Assembly (NCBI RefSeq): GCF_035978755.1
Contig: NZ_CP108414.1
Location: 6,386,001-6,450,000 of the forward strand
Source: Streptomyces sp. NBC_01298
GTDB lineage: Bacteria; Actinomycetota; Actinomycetes; Streptomycetales; Streptomycetaceae
Length of the DNA stretch: 64,000 nt
Direction: 5' to 3'
The stretch's first letter is position 1; every line of letters starts with the position of its first letter. Below the pieces are notes generated by a model. That model did not search any database. It saw only the letters and a list, made by a program, of their open reading frames with translations, and was not told the origin of the DNA. The position numbers were made by a program, and so were the translations under genes. Below are positions 16,799 to 25,557 of this stretch, in pieces.

Positions 16799-17838
16799 GC
16801 CGCGACCTCCTCGGTCTTCTGGTGGGGGAAGGAGTCCTCGGCGGAGTCCTCGGCGGCGGGCTTCTGCCCGGTGATGGACAGGAACACCTCGTCCAGGCTG
16901 GGCAGGTAGGTGCTGATGTCGGAGATCCCGTACCCGCGGGCGGCCAGCAGCCCCACCACGGCGGTCAGCTGCTCGTCGGCCAGGATCGGCACCAGCAGGG
17001 CGCCCTCGTCCGGGACGGCCTGGGAACCGGCGACCCCGTCCAGACCGGCCTCCGCCAGGGAGCGGGCCATGCCGGGCAGCTCGGCCGGGTCGGTCGGGCG
17101 GATCCGCAGGGTGCGGCCGCCGACGCGGGCCTTCAGCTCGTCGACCTTGCCGTTGGCGATGACCTTGCCCTTGTCGATGACCGTCAGCTCGTTCGCGAGC
17201 TGCTCGGCCTCCTCCATGTACTGGGTGGTGAGCAGCACGGTGGCCCCCTCGGCGACCATCCGCTGCACCTCGTCCCACACCTCGTTGCGGGTGCGCGGGT
17301 CCAGACCGGTGGTCGGCTCGTCCAGGTACAGCACGGCCGGGCTGCCGATCATCGAGGCGGCCAGGTCGAGCCGGCGCCGCATGCCGCCGGAGTAGGTCAT
17401 CACGGCCTTCTTGGCGGCGTCCGTGAGGGAGAAGCGCTCCAGCAGTTCGTCCGCGCGGCTGCGGGAGTCCTTGCGGGACAGGTCCAGCAGGCGGCCGATC
17501 ATGTAGAGGTTCTCCCAGCCGGAGAGCTTCTCGTCGACCGAGGCGTACTGGCCGGTCAGGCCTATGGTCCGGCGCAGCTGCCGCGGCTGGCGGACCACGT
17601 CGAAGCCGGCGACCCGGGCGGTGCCGGCGTCGGGGGTGATCAGGGTGGAGAGGATGCGGACCAGGGTGGTCTTGCCGGCTCCGTTGGGGCCGAGGACCCC
17701 GAGGACGGTTCCCTCGCGGACATCGAGGTCCACACCGTCGAGGGCCTTGGTCTCGCCGTAGTGCTTGACCAGCCCCCGGACCTCTACGGCGTTCGAGCCG
17801 CTCAGGGGATTCTTGTCGTTTCGCGTCATGTCCACCAT
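16795..17838 (-). CDS. ABC exporter ATPase (DrrA-like)
   Basis: 347 residues. Walker A GPNGAGKTT, signature YSGGMRRRLDLA, Walker B VLYLDEPTTGLD, and the H-loop-region LLTTQYMEEAEQLA, all typical of daunorubicin-resistance-type ATPases. It keeps the C-terminal ~100-residue DUF4162-like domain (TLRIRPTDPAELP...ISDISTYLPSLDEVFLSITG). The start at 17838 (MVDMTRNDK) or 17829 is uncertain, as neither has a strong ribosome site. It is intact but its permease partner is truncated. An 11-bp repeat array lies just upstream. Confidence 0.9.
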   Translation of the reverse strand: MVDMTRNDKNPLSGSNAVEVRGLVKHYGETKALDGVDLDVREGTVLGVLGPNGAGKTTLVRILSTLITPDAGTARVAGFDVVRQPRQLRRTIGLTGQYASVDEKLSGWENLYMIGRLLDLSRKDSRSRADELLERFSLTDAAKKAVMTYSGGMRRRLDLAASMIGSPAVLYLDEPTTGLDPRTRNEVWDEVQRMVAEGATVLLTTQYMEEAEQLANELTVIDKGKVIANGKVDELKARVGGRTLRIRPTDPAELPGMARSLAEAGLDGVAGSQAVPDEGALLVPILADEQLTAVVGLLAARGYGISDISTYLPSLDEVFLSITGQKPAAEDSAEDSFPHQKTEEVAA

Positions 17839-17851
17839 GGGACCAGACGCC

Positions 17852-17918
17852 ACTGACAAAGCACCTACAGACGACCGACAGGCCACCGACAGGCCATTGA
17901 CAGGGCCACTGACGGCCC
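17852..17918. promoter_or_regulatory. Six 11-bp-phased direct repeats (SARP operator-like)
   Basis: The units are ACTGACAAAGC, ACCTACAGACG, ACCGACAGGCC (twice), ATTGACAGGGCC (one base longer) and ACTGACGGCCC. SARP regulators bind short direct repeats at 11-bp spacing, and a SARP-type gene lies on the other side of this ABC operon. The array is 14-80 bp upstream of the ATPase start. Confidence 0.55.
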
Positions 17919-17984
17919 GCCCGCGGAGCACCGACGGAACATCGGCGGGTCCGCGGGCGGGCCTGTCGCGAGCGAGCGGGCGGA

Positions 17985-18845
17985 CTAGTGGAAGGCGTGC
18001 TGCTCCTGCGGGAACGTTCCGCCGACCACGTCCTCGGCGAAGGCCTTCGCCGCGTCGCCCATCGTCGCGCGGAGGTTCGCGTACTGCTTGACGAACTTCG
18101 GCATCTTCCCGCCGGTCAGCCCCATCATGTCCGTCCACACCAGCACCTGCGCGTCGCACTCCGCGCCCGCGCCGATGCCGACCGTCGGAATGTGCAGGGA
18201 CCGGGTGACCTCGGCGGCCAGCTCGGCCGGGACCAGCTCCAGGACCACCGCGAAGGCGCCCGCGTCCTGCGCCGCCTTCGCGTCGCGCAGCAGCCGGTGC
18301 GCGGCCTCGTCGCCGCGGCCCTGCACCCGGTAGCCCATGGCGTTCACGGACTGCGGGGTCAGGCCCAGGTGGGACATGACGGGGATGCCCGACTGCACGA
18401 TCAGCTCGGTCTGGGCCAGCGAGCGCTCGCCGCCCTCCAGCTTCACCGCTCCGACCCCGGCCTCCTTGACGAGCCGGGTGGCGCTGCGCAGCGCCTGTAC
18501 GGGGCCCTCCTGGTAGGAGCCGAAGGGCAGGTCGCCGACGATCAGGGCCCGGCTGGTGCCGCGTACGACGGCCGCCGACAGCAGGGTCATCTCGTCCATC
18601 GTCACCGGGACGGTGGTCTCGTAGCCGAGGTGACAGTTGCCCATCGAGTCGCCGACGAGCATGACCGGGATGCCGGCCTCGTCGAACACGGACGCCGTCA
18701 TGGCGTCGTAGGCGGTGAGCATGGGCCACTTCTCGCCGCGTTCCTTGGCGAGGGTGAGGTCGCGGACGGTGATGCGCCGGGTGCCCGTGCCTCCGTACAG
18801 GGTGGGGGAGGAGGCTTCGCGGGCAGGCGAAACGGCATGCGTCAT
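17985..18845 (-). CDS. panB: 3-methyl-2-oxobutanoate hydroxymethyltransferase
   Basis: 286 residues. It makes ketopantoate from 2-ketoisovalerate and methylene-tetrahydrofolate for pantothenate and CoA synthesis. The motifs MLTAYDAMTASVFDEAGI, LVGDSMGNCHLGYETTVPVT, VKLEGG, GHLGLTPQSV-like SHLGLTPQSVNAMGYRVQGR and VGIGAGAECDAQVLV are all in place, including the metal-binding Asp pair and the catalytic Glu of LELVPAELA. The ATG at 18845 has AGGAG nearby. It is downstream of nothing on its strand, so probably monocistronic. Confidence 0.96.
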   Translation of the reverse strand: MTHAVSPAREASSPTLYGGTGTRRITVRDLTLAKERGEKWPMLTAYDAMTASVFDEAGIPVMLVGDSMGNCHLGYETTVPVTMDEMTLLSAAVVRGTSRALIVGDLPFGSYQEGPVQALRSATRLVKEAGVGAVKLEGGERSLAQTELIVQSGIPVMSHLGLTPQSVNAMGYRVQGRGDEAAHRLLRDAKAAQDAGAFAVVLELVPAELAAEVTRSLHIPTVGIGAGAECDAQVLVWTDMMGLTGGKMPKFVKQYANLRATMGDAAKAFAEDVVGGTFPQEQHAFH

Positions 18846-19141
18846 TGCAACTGCTCCTTGATGTTCATCTCGAGGCACCCTTACGGCGTCCCCGGACTCA
18901 CCACCATGGTGGCACTCCCGGGGCCCGGGCGGGAAGTGGCACGAGCCACGTGCGAGTCCCCGGTCGCCGGGGCGGCCGGGCCGCGGGGCAATGTGCGCGT
19001 TTGGTGACAAGCGGAACCCCGCCCGCTGGGACGTTCGTCCTCCCGGACGTACGGTCGACACAATCGGCGCGGAACCCTCCGTCCATCGCCTAGGGTCAAG
19101 AGGCGGGGACGGAGCGCGAGCACGGCAGCGAGGGCAGTGGC
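18846..19141. other. Divergent intergenic region, panB / 19142 gene
   Basis: 296 bp with no gene seen. It contains the perfect palindrome CCACCATGGTGG (18901-18912). Promoters of both flanking genes are expected here but were not assigned. Confidence 0.4.
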
Positions 19142-20170
19142 ATGGCACAGGCGTACATGACGGAGACGGGGAGCAACGGCTCGGAGCCCGAGCCTTCCCG
19201 AGCTGGTCTCCGGCGCCGGCTGGCCGAACTGCGGCGGGATCCGGGCATCTGGCGCCGCGGGATCGTGCTCGCCGCGCTCGCCCTGCTGATCTCGCTCGTC
19301 ATGATCTTCCACGCCGAGCTGCCCAACGACATCGGCAACCTCGGCAGCCTCACCGAGACCTTCCTGCCCTGGCTGGGCCTGGCCGTCCCGCTGCTGTTCG
19401 CCGCCGCGCTCTTCCGCAAGTCCGCGACCGCGCTGATCGCGATACTGCTGACCGCCGCGGTCTGGGCGAACCTCTTCGGAGGCCTGGTCACCGACAAGGC
19501 GCGGACCGGCGGGAACCTCACGGTCGCCACCCACAACGTCGACGCCGACAACGCCGACCCCGCCGGCACCGCCGCCTCGGTCGCCGGGGCCGGAGCCGAC
19601 GTCCTGGCCCTGACCGAGCTCAAGGGCAGCGTCGTCCCGGTCTACGAGAAGGCCCTCGCGGGGACGTACAAGTACCACTCGGTCGAAGGCACCGTCGGAC
19701 TCTGGAGCAAGTACCCGCTGGTGTCCAGCAAGCCCGTGGACATCAAGATGGGCTGGACCCGGGCCATGCGCGCCACCGTCAAGACCCCCTACGGAGACGT
19801 GGCCGCCTTCGTGGCGCACCTTCCCTCGGTCCGGGTCAAGCTCAACGCCGGCTTCACCGCCAACCAGCGCGACAACAGCGCCGACGCGCTCGGCGCCGCG
19901 CTCGCCGCCGAACCGCTGCAGCGGGTCATCCTGCTCGGCGACCTCAACGGAACGGTCAACGACCGGGCCCTGTCCGAGGTCACCTCGCAGCTGCGTTCCA
20001 CCCAGGGCGCGTCCGGCGACGGCTTCGGCTTCAGCTGGCCCGCGCAGTTCCCGATGGCCCGCATCGACCAGATCCTGGTCCGCGGGGTCACTCCCGAGGC
20101 CTCCTGGACCCTGCCCCGCACGGGCAGCGACCACCTCCCCATCGCGGCCCGGGTCACCGTCAGGCCGTAA
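19142..20170 (+). CDS. Membrane-anchored endonuclease/exonuclease/phosphatase-fold protein
   Basis: 342 residues. A ~35-residue cytoplasmic start is followed by three membrane helices (about 38-56, 72-88, 94-112), then an extracellular EEP domain. Catalytic motifs are recognisable: VATHNVDADN, LTELKG (Glu), LLGDLNGT (Asp, Asn) and the final GSDHLPI (Asp-His). Similar proteins hydrolyse phosphoesters, DNA or lipids; the substrate is unknown. The ATG at 19142 was taken, though the ATG at 19157 is also possible. Confidence 0.85.
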   Translation: MAQAYMTETGSNGSEPEPSRAGLRRRLAELRRDPGIWRRGIVLAALALLISLVMIFHAELPNDIGNLGSLTETFLPWLGLAVPLLFAAALFRKSATALIAILLTAAVWANLFGGLVTDKARTGGNLTVATHNVDADNADPAGTAASVAGAGADVLALTELKGSVVPVYEKALAGTYKYHSVEGTVGLWSKYPLVSSKPVDIKMGWTRAMRATVKTPYGDVAAFVAHLPSVRVKLNAGFTANQRDNSADALGAALAAEPLQRVILLGDLNGTVNDRALSEVTSQLRSTQGASGDGFGFSWPAQFPMARIDQILVRGVTPEASWTLPRTGSDHLPIAARVTVRP

Positions 20171-20220
20171 GGGCGTCCCTGCGATACTCCCCTGACGATC
20201 GACTGGGGGGTGGGATCGCA

Positions 20221-21165
20221 GTGCTGACCTGGATGTTCCGTGCGTTCGGGGTGCTCGCCTGGCTGGCCTTCACGGCAGCCGGGATCTGGGCCCTCGGCCT
20301 GCACCGCGGTGCGCTGCCGCCCTACACGGGCGTACTGGTCCTCGGCTGGACCGGGGTGGCCGCCCTCTGGGGGCGGGCCCTGACGCTGCCCGCTCTCCGG
20401 CAGGGGACGGGCGTGGCGGGCGGGGAGCCGGAGCCGACCGGGTCCGTGGGCCCGGCCGCGGTGTGGCTGCGCCACGCGGCGGCGCTGCTCGCGCTGATCG
20501 TGTCGACCACCGCGCTCACCGTGATCGGTACGGCGGGCGGAGACGGCACTGTCCGCGCCGTGAAGGAGGCCGGGCCGGTGGTCAGTACCGCCACCGTGAC
20601 CGAGGTGGCGCGGGCGCACGTCCGCTACGAACGGAAGAAGCCGAAGGGATACCGGTCGACGCTGGTCCTGCGGACCCCGGACGGGACCAGGATCACCGCC
20701 CGGGACGTCGAGACCCTCGCGGAACCGCTCCCCGGCAAGACGTACGAGGTGCTCTGGGCGCCGTCGGCGCCGGAACTCGGCGGGTTCGCGGACCCCCGGT
20801 TCGGCGTGTCGAAGTACCTGGACGACCGCTGGGGGTGGACGGTCGCCTCCTGGGGATGGCTGGGCGGGGCCGCCGTGCTCATCCTGGCCGTCATGCTGCC
20901 GCTCATGTCCATGACGGGCACGCGCGCGCTGCACCGGCTGGCGCGTCGGCCCCTGCCGCAGTTCGTACAGGCGGCCGTGGTGACGGTCCTCTTCGTGGTC
21001 CTGCAACGGGTGCTGACCGGCAGGGTCGACTGGAACCCGGCCTCCTCGCTGCTCGGGGGGCTGGCGCTGCTGGTGACGGCCGTGACCGTGCTGGTGGTCG
21101 CCCTGCTGCGCGACCACCAGCGTCACCCCGCGGGCGTCACGCCCGCTCGCGCCAGCCGTTCGTGA
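20221..21165 (+). CDS. Multi-pass membrane protein, unknown function
   Basis: 314 residues from GTG 20221, with a GGGGGGTGG site. Two N-terminal helices, a third at ~83-100, an extracellular-looking region (~105-200, ARAHVRYERKKPKGYRSTLVLRTPDG...), then three helices. The middle region resembles the DUF3592-like beta domains of other membrane proteins but the match is loose. Its last 29 bp overlap the end of nadE on the other strand. Confidence 0.65.
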   Translation: MLTWMFRAFGVLAWLAFTAAGIWALGLHRGALPPYTGVLVLGWTGVAALWGRALTLPALRQGTGVAGGEPEPTGSVGPAAVWLRHAAALLALIVSTTALTVIGTAGGDGTVRAVKEAGPVVSTATVTEVARAHVRYERKKPKGYRSTLVLRTPDGTRITARDVETLAEPLPGKTYEVLWAPSAPELGGFADPRFGVSKYLDDRWGWTVASWGWLGGAAVLILAVMLPLMSMTGTRALHRLARRPLPQFVQAAVVTVLFVVLQRVLTGRVDWNPASSLLGGLALLVTAVTVLVVALLRDHQRHPAGVTPARASRS

Positions 21166-22891
21166 TGGGCAGCCGGCGGTCCTTGCCGAAGCCCTTCGCG
21201 GAGATCTTCGTACCCGGCGGGTACTGCCGGCGCTTGTACTCGGCGGTGTCCACCATCCGCAGGGTCTTCGCGACCAGCTCGGGGTCGTACCCCGCCGCGA
21301 CGATCGCCTCCAGGCCCTGGTCGCGGTCCACGTACAGCTCCAGGATCCCGTCGAGCACGGGGTAGTCCGGCAGCGAGTCCGTGTCCACCTGCCCGGGGCG
21401 CAGTTCGGCGCTCGGCGGCTTGACGATGGAGTTCTCCGGGATCGGCGGGGTCTCGCCGCGCTCCGCCGCCGCCCGGTTGCGGTACTCGGCGAGGCGGAAG
21501 ACGTCCGTCTTGTACACGTCCTTGATGGGGCCGTAGGCGCCCACCGAGTCCCCGTACAGCGTGGAGTAGCCGACGGCCAGCTCCGACTTGTTGCCCGGGG
21601 CCAGCACGATGTGGCCCTCCTGGTTGGAGAGCGCCATCAGCAGGGTGCCGCGCAGCCGGGACTGGAGGTTCTCCTCGGCGAGGCCGGTCAGGGCCAGCGC
21701 ACCCATGTACGCGTCGAACATCGGCTCGATCGACACGGTCCGGAAGTTCAGGCCGGTCCGCGTCGCCAGCTCCGCCGCGTCGCCCCGGGAGTGCTCCGAG
21801 GAGTACTTGGACGGCATCGAGACGCCGTGCACGTTCTGCGCGCCGATCGCGTCGCAGGCGATCGCGGCGACGAGGGCGGAGTCGATGCCGCCGGACAGGC
21901 CGATCAGGACCGACCGGAACCCGTTCTTGCGCACGTACGCGCGCAGCCCCACGACCAGCGCGTCGTAGATCTCCTCGTCGTCCTCCAGCCGGTCGGCGTA
22001 ACCGCCCGTCACGACCGGCTCGTACGGCTCCACCGGCTCCTCGGTGAGGATCACCCGGTCGATGCGCAGGCCGTCGTCCACGATCCCCTCGACGGGGGTC
22101 GCCGAGGCGGCCGGCAGGTCCAGGTCGACCAGGACGCAGCCCTCGGAGAACTGCGGGGCGCGCGCGATGACCTCGCCCGCGGAGTCGACGACGATCGAGT
22201 CCCCGTCGAAGACCAGCTCGTCCTGGCCGCCGATCATCGCCAGGTACGCGAGGGTGCAGCCGGCCTCCTGGGCGCGCTTGCGCACCAGTTCCAGGCGGAG
22301 GTCGTCCTTGTTGCGCTCGTACGGGGAGGCGTTGACCGAGATCAGCAGGCCGGCCCCGGCGGAGCGGGTGGCGGGGACGCGCCCGCCCTCCTGCCAGAGG
22401 TCCTCGCAGATGGCCAGGGCGACGTCCACGCCCCGCACCCGGATCACCGGCTGGGTGTCGCCCGGCACGAAGTACCGGAACTCGTCGAAGACCCCGTAGT
22501 TGGGGAGGTGGTGCTTGCCGAAGCGCAGGACGACCTGCCCGCCGTACAGCACGGCGGCCGCGTTCTCCGGGGACCCGGCCGGGCGGCCGAGCCGGGGCGC
22601 GGCCTTCTCCGTACGGTCGAGGTAGCCGACGACGACCGGGAGGTCCCCGAACCCCTCGGCCGCCAGGCGCCGCGCGAGGTCGAGCAGCGCCGTACGGGAG
22701 GCCTCGACGAAGGAGCCGCGCAGGGCGAGGTCCTCGACGGGGTACCCGGTCAGCACCATCTCCGGAAACGCCACCAGGTGGGCGCCCTGTTCGGCGGAGT
22801 GCCGGGTCCAGTGGACGACCGAGTCGGCATTGGCGGCGATGTTGCCGACCTGCGAGTCGATCTGATTCAGAGCGAGGCGTAGTTGAGGCAC
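21137..22891 (-). CDS. nadE: Glutamine-dependent NAD+ synthetase
   Basis: 584 residues. An N-terminal nitrilase-type glutaminase domain (~1-270) carries the catalytic Cys in ALAICEDLWQ, the Glu in FPEMVLTGYP and a Lys after GKHHLPNY. The C-terminal synthetase domain (~290-584) carries the PP-loop GLSGGIDSALVAA. It converts deamido-NAD to NAD with ammonia channelled from glutamine. The GTG at 22891 gives VPQLRLALNQIDSQVGN, the expected start. Its 3' end overlaps the facing membrane protein by 29 bp. Confidence 0.96.
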   Translation of the reverse strand: MPQLRLALNQIDSQVGNIAANADSVVHWTRHSAEQGAHLVAFPEMVLTGYPVEDLALRGSFVEASRTALLDLARRLAAEGFGDLPVVVGYLDRTEKAAPRLGRPAGSPENAAAVLYGGQVVLRFGKHHLPNYGVFDEFRYFVPGDTQPVIRVRGVDVALAICEDLWQEGGRVPATRSAGAGLLISVNASPYERNKDDLRLELVRKRAQEAGCTLAYLAMIGGQDELVFDGDSIVVDSAGEVIARAPQFSEGCVLVDLDLPAASATPVEGIVDDGLRIDRVILTEEPVEPYEPVVTGGYADRLEDDEEIYDALVVGLRAYVRKNGFRSVLIGLSGGIDSALVAAIACDAIGAQNVHGVSMPSKYSSEHSRGDAAELATRTGLNFRTVSIEPMFDAYMGALALTGLAEENLQSRLRGTLLMALSNQEGHIVLAPGNKSELAVGYSTLYGDSVGAYGPIKDVYKTDVFRLAEYRNRAAAERGETPPIPENSIVKPPSAELRPGQVDTDSLPDYPVLDGILELYVDRDQGLEAIVAAGYDPELVAKTLRMVDTAEYKRRQYPPGTKISAKGFGKDRRLPITNGWRERA

Positions 22892-22954
22892 GCGGCCCAG
22901 TCTAATCGTCTTTCTGACGCGATGTCCTGGGAGTCGCCGCAGTCGCCGGTGTCG

Positions 22955-23014
22955 CGCTGGTTCAGCCGCTGGTTCGGCCGCTGGTTCAGCCGCCCGTTCA
23001 GCCGCCCGTTCAGC
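22955..23014. repeat. Five 12-bp tandem repeats at a gene end
   Basis: CGCTGGTTCAGC, CGCTGGTTCGGC, CGCTGGTTCAGC and CGCCCGTTCAGC twice, then a decayed sixth. The last repeat contains the stop codon of the gene at 23010. The array fills the gap before nadE and may act as transcript end structure. Confidence 0.9.
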
Positions 23015-24254
23015 CGCCGATCGGGCCGCTCCAGATCGCCTCGTCGTACTCGGTGCCGGGCGCGATCTCGAAGTGCAGGCTCTTGGTGCCCTCGGGCACG
23101 ATGAAGGCGAAGGTGCCGGTCATCGACTCGCCGGCCAGGACCGAGCCCTTGAACATCTTCGGCACGGAGCCGTCGAAGAGCATCTCGGCCTCCGTGCCCT
23201 GGTCGTCGCGGGCGTTCGGCAGGGACAGGCTGACGTCGAGCGCGGCCCCCGAGTTGTTGACGATCTTCACCTTCACCTTGACCGCGTTGCCGTCGCGGGC
23301 CTCTTCCGGGATGGCCGTCGAGGACGGCTTGTACGGGACCGCGCTCTGCACGGTGACCTGGACCCCGTCCGGGTAGGTGTAGGGCTTGCCCCAGGCCAGT
23401 GCCGAGGTCCTGCCCGGGATGTCGGAGGGCGAGGGCTTGGGGGCGGGGGCCGTCGGGGTGGCGGGGGAGTCCGACTCGTAGTCGTAGTCAGAGTCGTAGT
23501 CGGATTCGTAGCGCGAGCGGTTGTCGGCGATGGTCTGGTCGATCTCGTCGATGACGCGCGTGGTGATGAACCAGCCGCCGACGGAAGCGGCGAGGCCGAG
23601 GACGGCGAGCGCGGTGCCGATCGCGGCCATCGTCCCGCGGGGAGCTCCCTTGCGGGACTTGACGACGCCCGCGATGCCCAGGCCGACGCCGGTCACCGCG
23701 AGGAGGGCGCCGGCCCAGAAGAAGAAGGGGATGAGGCCGACGAAGATGCCGAACACCCCGAGGAGCAGGGCGGCGACGGCCAGGCCGTTCGTGGCGGGCG
23801 GGGGCGGCGGGAAGCCGGGCATCTGCGGGCCGCCGGGGTAGCCGGCGCCGTAGCCGTCGCCGGGCGCGGCCCAGGGGTTGCCGGGGCCGGGTGCTCCGGG
23901 AGCGCCCGGGGCGCCGTACGGGGCTCCCCACGCGGGAGCCGGGGGAGCGGCCGCGGCCGCCGGGGCGGGGGTGACCGGAGCGAAGGCGCCGGGTGCGGGA
24001 GCGGAGGCGGGGGCGGGGGCCGCCGGGACGGCGTCCGCGGGCTCTGCCGGGTGCTCGGCCGGGTTCTCTGCCGCCGTCCCGGTCAGAGCCGGGGCGGGGG
24101 TGAGGGGCTGGGACGGTGTCAGGGCCGGGGGCTTGTCGAGGGACAGGGGCTGCGCGGGCGCCGGTATGGGAGCCGCCGCCTCGGGTATGGGCGTGCCCGC
24201 GGGCTCCGTCGGCGGGCCGGACGGGGTACTGGGCGGGTTCGGCGGGGTGCTCAT
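23010..24254 (-). CDS. DUF4190/DUF4352-like membrane protein
   Basis: 414 residues. The first ~165 are a Pro/Ala-rich cytoplasmic region ending in GAPGAPGPGNPWAAPG. Two helices follow (GLAVAALLLGVFGIFVGLIPFFFWAG... and TMAAIGTALAVLGLAASVGGWF), a DUF4190-like pair. Then comes a short Ser/Asp/Tyr repeat (YESDYDSDYDYESDS), and a C-terminal DUF4352-like extracellular beta domain (VKVKVKIVNNSGAALDVSLSLPNARDDQG). The ATG is at 24254 with AAGGA upstream. Function unknown; it is likely a cell-envelope protein. Confidence 0.8.
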   Translation of the reverse strand: MSTPPNPPSTPSGPPTEPAGTPIPEAAAPIPAPAQPLSLDKPPALTPSQPLTPAPALTGTAAENPAEHPAEPADAVPAAPAPASAPAPGAFAPVTPAPAAAAAPPAPAWGAPYGAPGAPGAPGPGNPWAAPGDGYGAGYPGGPQMPGFPPPPPATNGLAVAALLLGVFGIFVGLIPFFFWAGALLAVTGVGLGIAGVVKSRKGAPRGTMAAIGTALAVLGLAASVGGWFITTRVIDEIDQTIADNRSRYESDYDSDYDYESDSPATPTAPAPKPSPSDIPGRTSALAWGKPYTYPDGVQVTVQSAVPYKPSSTAIPEEARDGNAVKVKVKIVNNSGAALDVSLSLPNARDDQGTEAEMLFDGSVPKMFKGSVLAGESMTGTFAFIVPEGTKSLHFEIAPGTEYDEAIWSGPIGG

Positions 24255-24363
24255 ACCGGCGGGGAGTCCTTCAGGTCGCAATCGGCGCGTGACGATCACC
24301 AGCCTGTCATGGAATCCGAGCCCCCCGCCGGGCATTTCGGCCCCCTGCGAGCTCCCGCGCCCG

Positions 24364-24399
24364 GGCCGGTGGCGCGCGCGGGACGGCGCGCCACCGGCC
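24364..24399. terminator. Hairpin terminator, 14-bp stem
   Basis: GGCCGGTGGCGCGC pairs perfectly with its complement across an 8-base loop. Before the IS630 insertion this stood ~30 bp behind the multicopper oxidase stop codon, and is most simply that gene's terminator. Confidence 0.75.
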
Positions 24400-24410
24400 G
24401 GTCGGGTACG

Positions 24411-24429
24411 GGATCCGGAAGAGACGGCC
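24411..24429. repeat. Single arm of the dispersed palindrome family
   Basis: GATCCGGAAGAGACGGCC matches the right arm at 14571-14584 (ATCCGGAAGAGACG) and the arm at 50854-50868. It stands directly beside the IS630 left end, at the native end of the multicopper oxidase gene. Confidence 0.65.
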
Positions 24430-25556
24430 TAGTGACCTGAGTCTGAGGTTTGTCGTTAGTTCGGCATGAGTCGTCCCGGTCCGAAGATTCCGCCGTTGTC
24501 GGTGACTGATGCCCAGCGTGCTGTGCTGGAGGGCTGGTTACGTCGTCGTTCGACAGCTCAGGCTCTGGCTCAGCGGTCGCGGATCGTGCTGGAGTGCGCG
24601 GGCGGGCATTCGGTGATGGAAGTTTCGCGGCGGCTTGGGATCGCGCCGGACACGGTCCGCACCTGGCGGCGGCGGTTTCTGGAGCACGGCCTGGACGGGC
24701 TGGGCGACGAGCCGCGGCCGGGTGTCCCGCGGAAGATCACCGACGCTGATGTCGAGCGGGTGATCGTCAAAACACTGGAAGAGACGCCGAAGAACGCGAC
24801 GCACTGGTCGACGAGGTCGATGGCCGCGGCCACGGGAATGTCGCAGTCGACGGTCTCAAGGATCTGGCGGGCGTTCGCGCTGGCTCCGCATCGTTCGCAG
24901 ACGTTCAAGCTGTCGACGGACCCGCTGTTCATCGACAAGGTCCGCGACGTGGTCGGCCTCTACCTGGACCCGCCGGAGAAGGCTCTGGTCCTCTGCGTGG
25001 ATGAGAAGTCGCAGATCCAGGCCCTGGACCGGTCCCAGCCGGTCCTGCCGATGATGCCTGGCGTTCCAGAGCGCCGCAGTCACGACTACATCCGCGCCGG
25101 CACAACCACCCTCTTCGCGGCCCTGGAGGTCGCCACCGGCAAGGTCATCGGGTCTCTCCACCGCCGCCACCGGGCCGCCGAGTTCAAGAAGTTCCTGGCC
25201 AAGATCGACAAAGAAGTGCCGGCGGATCTTCAGATCCATCTGATCCTCGACAACTATGCGACCCACAAGACGCCGGACATCAAGAAATGGCTGCTGGCAC
25301 ACCCGCGGTTCCACCTGCACTTCACACCGACGAGTGCGTCGTGGCTGAACCTGGTGGAGCGGTGGTTCGCCGAGCTCACCCAGAAGAAGCTCAAGCGTGG
25401 AGTCCACCGCTCCGTCCAGGCTCTCGAGCGCGACATCCGTTCATGGCTGGCCGACTGGAACGACCAGCCCAAGCCCTTCCTCTGGACGAAGACAGCCGAC
25501 GAGATCCTCGACAAAGTCGCCGCCTACTGCCACCGAATCTCTGACTCAGGTCACTA
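24430..25556. mobile_element. Complete IS630-family insertion sequence
   Basis: The element (24432-25554) is bounded by imperfect inverted repeats GTGACCTGAGTCTGAG and its partner GTGACCTGAGTCAGAG, and flanked by TA on both sides, the target duplication typical of IS630/Tc1/mariner elements. It carries one intact transposase. Codon use is less GC-biased than its neighbours. It sits exactly at the TAG stop of the multicopper oxidase gene. Confidence 0.92.
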
Positions 25557-25557
25557 G
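24466..25557 (+). CDS. IS630-family transposase
   Basis: 363 residues, full length. N-terminal helix-turn-helix (SVMEVSRRLGIAPDTVRTWRRRF) and a second HTH (~115-137), then a DDE domain with Asp179 (CVDEKSQ), Asp262 (LDNYATHK) and Glu298 (NLVERWF). Residue Leu25 is encoded by TTA (24538-24540), rare in Streptomyces and read by the bldA tRNA. The stop TAG uses the TA target duplication plus a host base (25555-25557), so the reading frame end depends on the insertion site. Confidence 0.95.
   Translation: MSRPGPKIPPLSVTDAQRAVLEGWLRRRSTAQALAQRSRIVLECAGGHSVMEVSRRLGIAPDTVRTWRRRFLEHGLDGLGDEPRPGVPRKITDADVERVIVKTLEETPKNATHWSTRSMAAATGMSQSTVSRIWRAFALAPHRSQTFKLSTDPLFIDKVRDVVGLYLDPPEKALVLCVDEKSQIQALDRSQPVLPMMPGVPERRSHDYIRAGTTTLFAALEVATGKVIGSLHRRHRAAEFKKFLAKIDKEVPADLQIHLILDNYATHKTPDIKKWLLAHPRFHLHFTPTSASWLNLVERWFAELTQKKLKRGVHRSVQALERDIRSWLADWNDQPKPFLWTKTADEILDKVAAYCHRISDSGH

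Noticed and set aside
21137..21165. 29-bp overlap of a membrane protein end and nadE
   Set aside because: Both frames end cleanly and the overlap is within a normal range for convergent genes.
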